From Galeopsis tetrahit (taxonomy: Eukaryota; Streptophyta; Magnoliopsida; Lamiales; Lamiaceae): 64,000 bases of DNA. Location: positions 18,194,001 through 18,258,000 of the forward strand of contig OY776120.1 of the NCBI GenBank assembly GCA_963675135.1, given 5' to 3'. The notes beneath the pieces were generated by a model. That model was given only the letters and a program-made list of their open reading frames with translations. It was not told the origin of the DNA and did no database searches. Positions 53,257 through 63,238 of the stretch are shown here, piece after piece. A program made the position numbers and the translations under genes. Position 1 is the stretch's first letter; each line of letters begins with the position of its first letter.

Positions 53257-53440
53257 CATTTGCAAGAGATAGATTGGTGGAGATCTACTTCTGGGATAAC
53301 GGTATTTATTTTGAACCAGAATACACTATTGCTAGGATGATTTTAATCAAAGTACAGTCCCTAGTATCTCTTATGGATGACTGTTTCGATGCTTATGCTA
53401 CTTTTGAGGAATTACAACTCTTCGTAGATGCAATCGAAAG
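53257..53440 (+). pseudogene. TPS exon 4, 3' part, with the DDxxD motif
   Basis: Encodes PFARDRLVEIYFW (RxR motif), FEPEYTIARMILIKVQSL, MDDCFDAYATFEELQLF (DDxxD as DDCFD, binds the Mg-diphosphate) and ends in DAIER. Donor is GAAAG|GTACGT. 35+184 gives 219 nt, the usual TPS exon 4 length. Confidence 0.92.
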
Positions 53441-53874
53441 GTACGTACGTAATTATATATACATGCTTAATTATTATATGTGTGTTTTTTTTAGAAATTA
53501 AAATGTTTTTATACATCCATAACGGGACTGTGTTTTAAGGACAATAATTTTACGGACCGTGAATGTAGGACACTGTGTTTTAAAATCAGTAAATGCAGCA
53601 CAATCAAGCCCAAACCGGCCGGGCTCAATAGCTAAGTTGCAAAATTGTTCTAAATCTACTAATGTACAAGCTTGTAAATGTAGGACTGGGACAGTTTGTA
53701 AATGTAGAACAATCATGCAACTTGTTGTTATCGACTTATTCGGCTCTATTTTCCTACTTTTACATATTTTAAAACATATATAATGCGAGTGGTCAGTGGG
53801 CCTAAAAAACATTATTCTCCATGATTAAGTATATTTTAGTTGGAATTTTATTACTAGAGGATTTTAATTTGCAG

Positions 53875-54017
53875 ATGGAGTACGTATTTCGTGCTTAGAT
53901 CAACTTCCAGAGAGTTTGAAGATAATTTACAAGGCCCTTTTGGAAGTCTTTCAAGAAATTGAGAAGCAAATGATAAAACAAGGAACATTATATCGTCTAG
54001 ACTACGGAAAACAAGCA
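53875..54017 (+). pseudogene. TPS exon 5 with a 4-nt gain
   Basis: Acceptor TTTGCAG|ATGG, donor AAGCA|GTATGT. After the join the frame begins Arg-Trp-Ser and is then thrown off; ISCLDQLPESLKIIYKALL and DYGKQA are read in another frame. The exon is 143 nt; 139 is usual. The extra bases lie in AGTACGTATT, a local duplication of the ACGT kind. This is independent of the transposon insertion. Confidence 0.85.
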
Positions 54018-54416
54018 GTATGTATTAAAACGAGCTCAATTTCTATAATCATTAAATAATCTTCCTTATATATTAATTCAGAATCTCTTTCCCGTGGAAT
54101 GTGGACATTAATTGTTTTTCTAAAAGACTCCTTTTTTTAAACTCTTAATTCCTAATATCATATTATGAACATATTTTTAAGATAAAAAGCTGGATATATA
54201 GTGGGCCCCACCGAAAAAAAGAGATGTGTGTCAATGTTTTTTTTAATAACGGTATATGAGTCTTTTCAATACAGAATGTATATAAGCTTTCCCCTTTTTT
54301 TTTTTTTATGGCGATTGTTAAAAATGATTATATTTCTTTTTCATTATTCCCTTAAATTAATCCTAAATTAAAATTTATTTCCAGAAAGATACATAATTTA
54401 TTGAGATGAGATGCAG

Positions 54417-54668
54417 GTAAAAAATTTGGTTAATGCTTACTTTGATGAAATTAAATGGAGGGAAAAAAAGTACAGGCCGACAACGCAGGAGTACATGCAA
54501 GTGGCTACTAACAGCGCTGGGTATTTACCTTTACTGATTATATCCTTCCTTGGAATGGGAGAGAATATTGCAACAAAAGAAGCCTTCGATTGGGTGCTCT
54601 CTCGACCTGCTTTCGTAACAGCTAACGTAATCTTTGCCAGGCTGTCCAATGATATCGTCGGATATGAG
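54417..54668 (+). pseudogene. TPS exon 6 with the NSE/DTE-type motif
   Basis: Acceptor ATGCAG|GTAAAA, donor GATATGAG|GTAACC. Encodes KWREKKYRPTTQEYMQVA, FLGMGENIATKEAFDWVLSR and ARLSNDIVGYE (second metal-binding motif). Frame intact. Confidence 0.9.
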
Positions 54669-55045
54669 GTAACCATACATTATTAATTTTTCAGTGAATC
54701 GTCGAAATTCACATAAATGAATAACAACAATGCGTAGGTAAATAAAAAGAAAATACGCTAAATTTACACTCGTTTAATGCAAGAATATGTATTATTAGCT
54801 AGCTCATTTCATTTCACTTTCTTCCCTTTTTCATTACATGAATTCTCATTTAATGTTATTTAATACGATCTCCATCATAGTGTCATTTTCACACGGGTCT
54901 AAACACAAAAACTAATTAAAAACAAGTACATAGAGGTATATATATATAATTAAATAAGTGAAATTTTTTTGGGTAAGAGTTGTCAAAAACTTCATTTGTT
55001 GAAGTGTGAAAACTAAAATTGGATAAACTAAAAAGAAATTGTAAA
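54669..55045. other. TPS intron 6, first part: no feature
   Basis: AT-rich intron sequence with nothing recognised before the LTR composite at 55051. Confidence 0.6.
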
Positions 55046-55427
55046 GATTATGATGAGAACCACGATACGAAATACTAATAAATCGTAATCCCTAGCTCAG
55101 GCTAGTAAGAAACGGGACTGCAAATTAATTCTTTGATCAAATTTTATTCTTTTATCCCCCCTAAACGGTAGTTTCATCTCAATTTATAGAGATTCAATAT
55201 CTCCAGAAAATATGCATATATCCTAACAAACTAACTATTTAATAATATCTTATAATTAATATTCAATAATATCTTCTAATATCTTAACTAATCAAAATAT
55301 ATTCTAAACTCATGCATAATTTATTATGGGCCTCGACTTCCCATTAACCTGCTAAATTTATTGGGCCGCCCTTCAACCCGGCTCTCGACTGTACGTAATT
55401 TTGAGCTCACGATTCTCATTCTCATCA

Positions 55428-55702
55428 TTCCCATCTCCTTCACAAGCATCCTTGTCCTCAAGGATGAATTCAGAATTATAAGAGTCCGATCCACCGGCGT
55501 TGATCAAGAAAACATGTTTGGTCTTATCCGGTTCAAGCGAAAGTGCTTTTCTGCAATATTCTTCACAAAATTTGAAGTCTTTGTGACATGCTAAATTTCC
55601 CAACAATCTCAAACAATCTTTCTCAACCATGATCTGAACCTTCTTCCCTTGAGATCTTACGAACTTTGTTCTTTTTTCAGAAATTGTTATTTCTTGCCTA
55701 TT
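55428..55702 (-). pseudogene. 3' coding remnant of the small LTR element
   Basis: Minus-strand open stretch with KDCLRLLGNLACHKDFKFCE, YCRKALSLEPDK and an acidic end (EDKDACEGDGNDENEN). The acidic end is typical of the C-terminal coding or pre-LTR part of some plant retroelements. The middle part resembles a TPR-like helix pair and could be captured sequence. No catalytic domain. Confidence 0.4.
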
Positions 55703-57002
55703 TGATGTAGGCGAAAGCACGATACACACGTAAATCCGTTGATTCTACGAATACCCGGAATATACGTAAACGAGATTAAAAGTGATAATCCATTGATTCA
55801 AAATGAATACTGGAAGAACATAAATAAAACACATCAAAAGGGATAAAACCCAATATTTTTCTATTCAAATCAACTCCTCTAACAATGTTCTTGAGACTCG
55901 TATTTATAATAGATAAACTAGGGTTTTAGGCGTGTAAGCCCTAAAAGCCCGGCCCACTAATAATTAATCAAAACCTAAACAAAGCTCTAACACTATATAA
56001 AATATAAATAATACGGAGTACTAAATAATTAAAATACAATCTTATCTCCATCATTCTCTCCCTCTTCGAAAAGATTCGTCCTCGAATCTTCATGAATCTT
56101 ATCTCCAGCAGTATAAAAAAAACATATGCAGTTCGTACGACGTTGCCCAAGGTCTTGAGACTATAAGTAAATGTTGGCTTAAGAGAAGTGCCAAAATAAC
56201 TATCATTAGTAATAAAAAAAACAATTATTACTAGTGGGATGTGTTGTCTGATGGTGGTGGCCGTTGTCGATGAAAGTCGTCGACTGAATCCGTTGGTTGT
56301 GTAGAGATGTGAAACTGGTGGAATGAGTTTTTGGAACGGGGGGCGGCACTGTGGTGGCGGCGACAAGGGGTGTCGCTGGCGTTTCCAGTGCGGCAAGTTC
56401 GTCTCGTTGGCTGTAGCTGTCGAAAATTCCATCGACGGTGGCGACCAATTGAGACCAGAGAAAATCAAATTTCTCCTCCGTATTGTAATTTTGCTTCATC
56501 GTTGATAAACGATAAACCCCACAGAATCGTTATGGCTCTGATTACCAACTGATGTAGGCGGAAGCACGATACACACGTAAATCCGTTGATTCTACGAATA
56601 CCCGAAATATACGTAAACGAGATTAAAAGTGATAATCCATTGATTCAAAATGAATACTGGAAGAACACAAATAAAACACGTCAAAGGGAATAAAACTCAA
56701 TATTTTTCTATTCAAATCAACTCCTCTTACAATGTTCTTGAGACTCGTATTTATAATAGATAAACTAGGGTTTTAGGCGTGTAAGCCCTAAAAGCCCGGC
56801 CCACTAATAATTAATCAAAACCTAAACAAAGCTCTAACACTATATAAAATATAAATAATACGGAGTACTAAATATTTAAAATACAATCTTATCTCCATCG
56901 GCCCACTAATAATTAATCAAAACCTAAACAAAGCTCTAACACTATATAAAATATAAATAATACGGAGTACTAAATATTTAAAATACAATCTTATCTCCAT
57001 CA
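55703..57002 (-). mobile_element. TRIM-like element nested in the composite
   Basis: LTRs TGATGTAGGCG...CTTATCTCCATCA at 55703-56053 (351 bp) and 56550-57002 (453 bp); perfect TSD CTATT (55698-55702 and 57003-57007). On the minus strand the primer site reads TTGGTAATCAGAGCC (tRNA-Met type with one extra A). The polypurine tract is GAAGAGGGAGAGAA. The 496-bp interior holds a 97-codon gag-like N-terminal frame (56206-56499) and nothing else. The right LTR is longer because its last 102 bp are tandemly duplicated. Confidence 0.85.
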
Positions 57003-57086
57003 CTATTGCAGTCAATTCCATCTTCACCATCAACCAAAATATCAACAAACTCCTCGAAAATTGGTGGTACATCATAACCACAATTT

Positions 57087-57428
57087 TCATCGAAAATATT
57101 CATCGAAAATTGGTGGTCCATCATAACCACAATCTGTTTTGATTTTTCTTCCCTTGTCCTCCCTAGGCGTTGGGTTCACCCCTTCGTCGTAGCTTGTACC
57201 GAAGACGCGATGTTCTTTAGATGACGAGCTTGACTTGGTTCTTGATCCGTTTCTTGATGATTTCTTGCTTGATGATTTCTTGCGTACTAATCTGGCTAGC
57301 CTTCGTTCCATCTTCTCCATTGTGGAGTTAATTTTTTCCACGCGATTGCCTATTCCATTAAACCGAGCTTCTAGTTGATTGAATCTTGCCTCCAATATTT
57401 CGATTCTTTTACGGTGAGTTCTTGTCAT
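57087..57428 (-). pseudogene. Gag-like N-terminal ORF, copy A
   Basis: 113-codon frame. MTRTHRKRIEILEARFNQLE and VEKINSTMEKMERRLARLV form a coiled coil, followed by a KKSSSKKSSRNGSRTKSSSS basic tract. It lies just inside the middle LTR, so it is the gag start of the small element. No capsid or zinc knuckle remains. Confidence 0.55.
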
Positions 57429-57608
57429 GACGATCGTGATTCTAAAATACTCTCAATGAGAGCACCAATTTGATGAGAACCACGATACGAAATACGAATA
57501 AATCCGTAATCCCTAGCTCAGGCTAGCAAGAAACGGGACTGCAAACTATTTTGCAAATTGAATTCTTTGAATTTTATTCTTTTCCCCCCTAAAGGGTAGT
57601 TTCATCTC

Positions 57609-58182
57609 AATATATATTATCCGGGCTGGGTTAACCGGGCTGGCCCGTTTAACCCTGAAAAATACAGGGTTAGGGTTCATGAATTATAGGCCCGTTTAAA
57701 ACCGGGCTTTTTTGACCCGGACCGATTAACCCGTGGGCTAAACCGGGCCAGCCCGCTAGCCCGAGTTGTTACCTTTTTTTTTTTTTAATAAATAACCTAA
57801 GAATAAATTTTGGGTCATTTGACCAATAACCATAATTACAAGCATTAAGAAGCCCATTACCACCCATTAGTCAATATTACTATTTTTTATTAGATTATGA
57901 TATTTGTTTAGCTTTATTTGGTCATATTAAGGACCAATGAGTTCTAAAATTGTGTTTAAATTATACTTTTTTTCTCATTTACTAATCATTAACTAATTAT
58001 GTATTTTTCTATTTTATTTGCTTGTTGGACGTGCCAATTGAGAAAAAAAATTATTGTAGCCCGTTAGTGGCCCGTTTAACCCGTGGCCCGCTAGGGTTAG
58101 GGTTAGGTCCCAACAATTGTAGGCCCGTTAAATATGAACCGGTTAAGGCCCTAACCCGTTTAGCCAGCCCGATAGACATCTC
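57609..58182. repeat. GC-word element inserted in the middle LTR
   Basis: The LTR copies at 55051 and 58799 lack this segment. Its arms are built from CCGGGC, GGCCCGTTTAACCC and AACCGGGCTGG-like words, its centre is AT-rich, and its right end is TAGACATCTCTA. It shares the design of 3909, 4975 and 15942. The TSD is not clear. Confidence 0.6.
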
Positions 58183-58399
58183 TAATAGAGATTTAATATC
58201 TCCACAAAATATGCATATATCCTAACAAACTAACTATTTACTAATATCTTATAATTAATATTCAATAATATCTTCTAATATCTTAACTAATCAAAATATA
58301 TTCTAAACTCATGAATAATTTATTATGGGCCTCGACTTCCCATTAACCTGCTAAATTTATTGGGCAGCCCTTCAACCCGGCTCTCGACTGTACGTAATT

Positions 58400-58774
58400 T
58401 TATGTACCACAATTTTCATCGAAATATTCATCGAAAATTGGTGGTCTATCATAACCACAATCTGTTTTGATTTTTCTTCCCTCGTCCTTCCTAGGCGTTG
58501 GGTTCACCCTTTCGTCGTAGCTTGTACCGAAGACGCAATGTTCTTTAGATGGCGAGCTTGACTTGGTTCTTGATCCGTTTCTTGATGATTTCTTGCTTGA
58601 TGATTTCTTGCGTACTAATCTAGCTAGCCTTCGTTCCATCTTCTCCATTGTGGAATTAATTTTTTCCACGAGATTGCCTATCCAATTAAACCGAGCTTCT
58701 AGTTGATTGAATCCTGCCTCCAATATTTTGATTCTTTCACGGTGAGTTCTTGTCATGACGATCGTGATTCTCAA
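58400..58774 (-). pseudogene. Gag-like N-terminal ORF, copy B
   Basis: Near-identical to copy A (MTRTHRERIKILEAGFNQLE and the same KKSSSKKSSRNGS tract), truncated where it meets the middle LTR at about 58399. It is the second internal region of the three-LTR composite. Confidence 0.55.
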
Positions 58775-59267
58775 ATACTCTCAATGAAAGCACCAGTTTG
58801 AATAAATCTGTAATCCCTAGCCCAGGCTAGCAAGAAACGGGGCTGCAAATTATTTTGCAAATTTAATTCTTTGAATTTTATTCTTTCTCCCCTACGGTAG
58901 TTTCATCTCAATTTATAGAGATTCAATATCTCCACAAAATATGCATATATCCTAACAAACTAACTATTTAATAATATCTTATAATTAATATTCAATAATA
59001 TCTTCTAATATCTTAACTAATCAAAATATATTCTAAACTCATGCATAATTTATTATGGGCCTCAACTTCCCATTAACATGCTAAATTTATTGGCCGCCCT
59101 TTAACCCGGCTCTCGACTGTACATAATTTTGAGATCACGATCCTTATTCTCATCAGATTAATATGACACAGCTGGTATTGGAAATGAGAACAAAAATTCA
59201 AAATACGTATATACGTGCGTAGGGTAAATAGTTTTAACTAATTAATATTATACTTTCACTAAGGATA

Positions 59268-60787
59268 GGGATTAAAATTTTTTTAGTCCATTAAATTGGC
59301 CTCTTTTTTATTTTGGTCCAGATGTTTTATACTTTTTGATTTCGATCCTTTATATTTGTATAAATTTTGAAATTGGTTCGTCGACCTGCAATAGCAGGTA
59401 AGCTAACAGGTCAATGCTGACGTGGCATGCAATTTAATTTTTATTTTATTTAACAATAGTAATAACAATAATTTTCTTGTAAATAATTATATTATAAGAA
59501 ATTAAAATTTTATATTTAATATATATTTAAAATATAATGTCAAAAAAATTTATAATTGCAAAATAAATATTATAAAATTATTTAGTTATTATAAAATACA
59601 AAAAATCCCAAATAAAAAATCTCTATTAAAACTATCAAATAACAAAAAAAAAAAAAAACTTATTAAACCCTTACTTATTTCAATTTAATCTTCTTAATAT
59701 ATTTACAAATAACATAAAATATATATTAAAATTATTTCCATAAATTAAATTAAATTTAATCTTCTTATATATTTACAAATAACATTAAAATATATATAAG
59801 AATTATACTCCATATATTATATTTTATTTTAATAAAATATTTAAATTATTTATCTTACTTTTATTTATATTTTTAAATCAAATAAAAAACTTTTTTTCAA
59901 GTTATCTTAAGACCACAAACCTATTATGGGTATTTAAGACCACAACCCTATTTACCCGGTCAAAAAAAAAAAAAAACTACAACCCAATTAACTCTAATTA
60001 ATAGTATAATTAATAAATGAAATTAAAGATCATCTTTCAACAGGTATAATTCTCATTCTAAGATTTTATATTTAATTCTTATGTTTTTTTTTTATTTGTG
60101 AATATATAAAAAGATTAAATTGAATTAAAACTTTAATTTATGAAGATAATTTTAAATAAATAAATATTCCAGTAAATGCGAGGTTTTAATAAAAAAAATT
60201 TGAATTTATATAAAATATTAAAATATAAGTAAGATTTTAATAGAAGAAAAAATTGGCAGTTTTAATAAGATATATTTACATTTGGAAATTTTATTATTTT
60301 AATGATAATATTTTTAATTTATTTTAATATTTTAAAATAACTTAATAGTTTGATAAAATTTATTTTGTATTTTTTTTTGTTTGATATCAAATCTTTAGAT
60401 ATATTTTAAATTAATAATATAATTCTTTATTTTAATTTATATATTAATTATTATTATTATTCTGGTAGTAGTTTTTTTAGTTAATTTAAAACTCCATGTA
60501 GAAAAATATTATTATTGGTATATATTATTTATTATTTTATTTTCAAATATCCACATAACTAGAAATGTCAACTTAACATACAAATACATAACTCTAGGTA
60601 AAAAAAAAAAGAAAATTTAAATTGAATGTCACAACAGCATTGACCTGTTAGTTTACCTGTTATTGCAGGTCGGCGGACCAATTTCAAAATTTATACAAAC
60701 ATAAAAGAACGAAATCAAAAAGTACAAAACGTCTGGACCAAAATAAAAAAGAGGTCAACTTAATGGACTAAAAAAACTTTAATCCCC
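59268..60787. mobile_element. Long-TIR element (1.5 kb) in TPS intron 6
   Basis: The left arm begins GGGATTAAAATTTTTTTAGTCC; the right arm, inverted, gives GGGGATTAAAGTTTTTTTAGTCC. Both continue with GGCCTC/GACCTC, TTTTGGTCC, TTTCGTTC/TTTCGATCC, ACCTGCAATA and TAACAGGTCAATGCTG, making TIRs of about 160-170 bp. The interior is extremely AT-rich without a gene. The flank gives at most a TA duplication, so class is undecided (MULE-like or foldback). Confidence 0.7.
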
Positions 60788-60983
60788 TAAACATATGTAT
60801 ATTGATCTTTTACGTATATATATTGTAAAATGAAATTTACATATATAGCCAAAGTTATTATAACAACAAGATTTTTACCAAGAATGCTACACATCAATAT
60901 ATTTTTTTTAGCGTAAAATATGGTCTACGTATGTTTAATTAATTTTGAATATATATAATTGAACTTTGAGTGCATGCATGCAG

Positions 60984-61274
60984 TTTGAGAAGGGAAGAGA
61001 TCATATACCGTCTGCAATAGAATGCTACACGGAAGAGCATAAAGTGTCAAAGAAAGAGGCAATTATTGAATTCGAGAGGCAAATAGAGTCGGCATGGAAA
61101 GATATAAACGAGTCTTTCCTAAAACCAACTGCATTTCCAACTCCTATACTTGATCGTAATATCAATTTCGCCCGAGCACTTGTCGTGATTTACGACAAGG
61201 AGGATCGCTACACACATGTGGGTCCTGAAATGCAAACTTTCATCAAACAACTCCTCATTCAGCCTATTCCTTAA
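60984..61274 (+). pseudogene. TPS exon 7
   Basis: Acceptor ATGCAG|TTTGAG completes the motif NDIVGYE-FE. Encodes FEKGRDHIPSAIECYTEEHK, ESAWKDINESFLKP, ARALVVIYDKEDRYTHVGPE and ends QPIP, stop TAA 61272-61274. AATAAA follows at about 61304. The exon itself is intact. Confidence 0.92.
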
Positions 61275-62239
61275 TTAATACCACACACTATTTAATTTAT
61301 TCTAAATAAAAATTAGTGTCATGGTGATCACACCTCGATCTTGAGAGAGTTTATTTTAATAATTGTCATCATGTTTTGTATTTTAATAATGAATTAATTA
61401 CCATTTCGCGTGTTTAATGAAAGTTGTTGTTTTGTTATAAACGCCATTTGATGGATCGATGCAATATTAATCATGTAAGATCATTCGTAAGAGTCAGCTT
61501 GTTATGGACTTTATTATAACTTGGCCTTCAAAAATTTATAATTTGAGATAATCTCATTCTTGCTTGTATTAATTGAAAAGGCAAGTAAATATTCATCATT
61601 ATTATTAGTACTACTGCATTATATTAGGTTGAACTAATTAATTAATGAAAAAAATTATAAACTATTATTAGAAAATTAATATAAATTAATCGACTCACAA
61701 ATCTCTGTAAATATGAGTTTCTATTATTTAATATTTTAGTATTGTAGTCTTGTAACCCTAAGGAGTTGGTCTAGTGGTGTATGCTTGAAACTTAGGAATG
61801 TGCTCCTCTATGTGTATGTTATCCGGAGCGGAATCAAGATTATTTAGTGAAGGGGCCAAGAAAAATTACTAAATAATCTAACTAATTAAAAAAATAAGAA
61901 ATTAAAAATTGTCATCCATATACGTATTACAAACACTATTACACAATAAACAATGACAAATCTAAAATAAGTTACCTGATTTAGTTGGAATAATTAATAC
62001 TCCATCAGTGTGTAAAATTTCTTTATACGATCATCTCCGATCACCTTGATACTTGTAAAAGCACGCCGAAAAAATCTCTGGTGCGGGGACTTCGACGCTC
62101 AAATCAGAATCGGATATGTCAAAGAAAGGATAAGGAGCAATCGTGTCTCAAAAAAAGCTCCTCGTATGTATGAATAAAGCCATCGTCTCAGAGTGGTTAT
62201 GTACACTTCAAGTGATCGATGTTGACGGAAATTATTATC
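61275..62239. other. No gene; possible SINE scrap
   Basis: AT-rich. At 61758-61830 GGAGTTGGTCTAGTGGTGTATG followed by GGAATGTGCTCCTCTATG resembles the head of a plant tRNA-derived SINE (A-box-like TGGTCTAGTGG), but no B box follows. Nothing else is assignable. Confidence 0.4.
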
Positions 62240-62519
62240 ATATTATCATAAAATTATTAGCATATGGGGAACTTTGAGATGTGTTGGGCGAGAACCCACA
62301 CTTTTTACGAAGCAAACCACAACGCAATAAAAGTTTCCTTTGAGAAGAGTATCAATGTTGCTCTTCACAAGTTTAAATCTGTGCTTTATAGAGATTTGAG
62401 AGAAGTAGTCTCAATTTATCCGCTTAAGAAGATGTACAAAGAAATGTCACAAATCGAAAAGGGTGAGTCCAATCCTCTCACGTGCAATCATTATATTAGA
62501 AAGGTGTGTAGGTTGTCAT
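62240..62519 (+). pseudogene. MULE/FAR1-type transposase fragment with SWIM-like motif
   Basis: NHNAIKVSFEKSINVALHKF, YRDLREVVSIYPLKKMY and TCNHYIRKVCRLS fit the C-terminal part of plant MULE-derived or FAR1-like proteins, in which a SWIM zinc finger (CxH type) follows a KASFEKS-like helix. It is cut at RLS by a copia LTR beginning at 62520. An upstream part was not seen. Confidence 0.5.
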
Positions 62520-63199
62520 TGTTGTGGAAGGTGCCAAAATCAGAGTCGGTTGCTCGGCGCAGCGGAATGCACAAAAGCAACAATCACTTCCACAAAAGCT
62601 CAATAGACAACGGACCAAATATGCAAATTAACTACGAAAATAAATACGTAATAACACCAAGAATTTTTACGTGGAAAACCCCTTCACAAGAGGGTAAAAA
62701 CCACGGGACCCCGTCCAGCAAAATACTCCACTATATCAAATGGGAATACAAAGTTTCCTTCTCTATTACAAATAGAGGAACACCAATAGCACCAAACTAT
62801 CCTCAAGAATACTATTCTTGGAACACACAATAAACATAGGAAGAGAGCAAACTAAAATAGTACAATGAGAATGAAACTATCAATTTCTCGTTGTACCTCT
62901 CGGAGACGATTCGTGAAAATCTACTCCAACCAAAATGAAGAGCACGTCGCCACGAACTCCCCCTCGAAATTTGAGACAAAACGGTGAAAAAACGAGTCCA
63001 CACAAGACAAACCCTTCTTCTCCTTCTCTCTTTCTTTCTCTCCCTTTCTCTCTGTTTTTCTTGGCTTAGCTGCTGTAATGGAATTACACGGCTGCTGCCC
63101 TTTTTCCAAAACAATTAATGGGCCAAAAAAAAAAAAATTGTTATGGGCTCCTTTAATTTAATTGTTTATTGGCCCAACTATAATTGGGCAAGCCCAACA
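62520..63199 (-). repeat. Copia 3' LTR (680 bp)
   Basis: TGTTGTGGAAGG...GCAAGCCCAACA. The internal side reads, on the minus strand, GAGAGGGGGAGAT, a polypurine tract. The flank GTCAT (62515-62519) would be the TSD; the other end lies beyond the window. Confidence 0.85.
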
Positions 63200-63238
63200 A
63201 TCTCCCCCTCTCAATATAGTTGGCCACATACGTCACAT

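Larger units (their letters stand above)
55051..59155 (-). mobile_element. Three-LTR composite of a small non-autonomous LTR element in TPS intron 6
   Basis: The outer ends TGATGAGAACC (55051) and TTCTCATCA (59155) are flanked by a perfect TSD GATTA (55046-55050 and 59156-59160). LTR copies are 55051-55427, 57471 to about 58398 (with an insertion) and about 58799-59155 (lacking its first 25 bases or so). Between them are two internal regions, each starting on the minus strand with ATTGGTGCTCTCATTGAGAG-like primer-site sequence and a short gag-like frame. The first internal region is only about 740 bp without the nested TRIM. This LTR-int-LTR-int-LTR order suggests unequal recombination or a tandem copy. 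Confidence 0.8.
15312..61274 (+). pseudogene. Sesquiterpene synthase (TPS-a), disrupted by nested transposons
   Basis: Cytosolic class I terpene cyclase family acting on farnesyl diphosphate. Seven exons follow the classic TPS-a layout: 102, 265, 381, 35+184, 143, 252 and 291 nt. Motifs: RPLAKYHPSVW near the N-terminus (R(R/P)x8W type), RDR upstream of the active site, DDCFD (DDxxD, Mg binding) in exon 4 and NDIVGYE (NSE/DTE type, Gly at the Ser/Thr position, seen in some sesquiterpene synthases) at the exon 6 end. There is no plastid transit peptide before RPLAKYH. Lesions: exon 3 has lost 1 nt (premature TAA at 16950), exon 4 carries a gypsy element between 17493 and 53252, and exon 5 has 4 extra nt. 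The wording is close to Lamiaceae patchoulol/germacrene-type synthases, but the product cannot be predicted. Corrected length would be about 550 residues, normal for TPS-a. Confidence 0.92.

Noticed and set aside
53480..53812. 74- and 104-codon overlapping frames in TPS intron 4
   Set aside because: Intronic, opposite-strand shadows of each other, no domain; splice sites of exons 4 and 5 are clear.
61758..61830. tRNA-derived SINE
   Set aside because: A-box-like word but no B box, tail or TSD.
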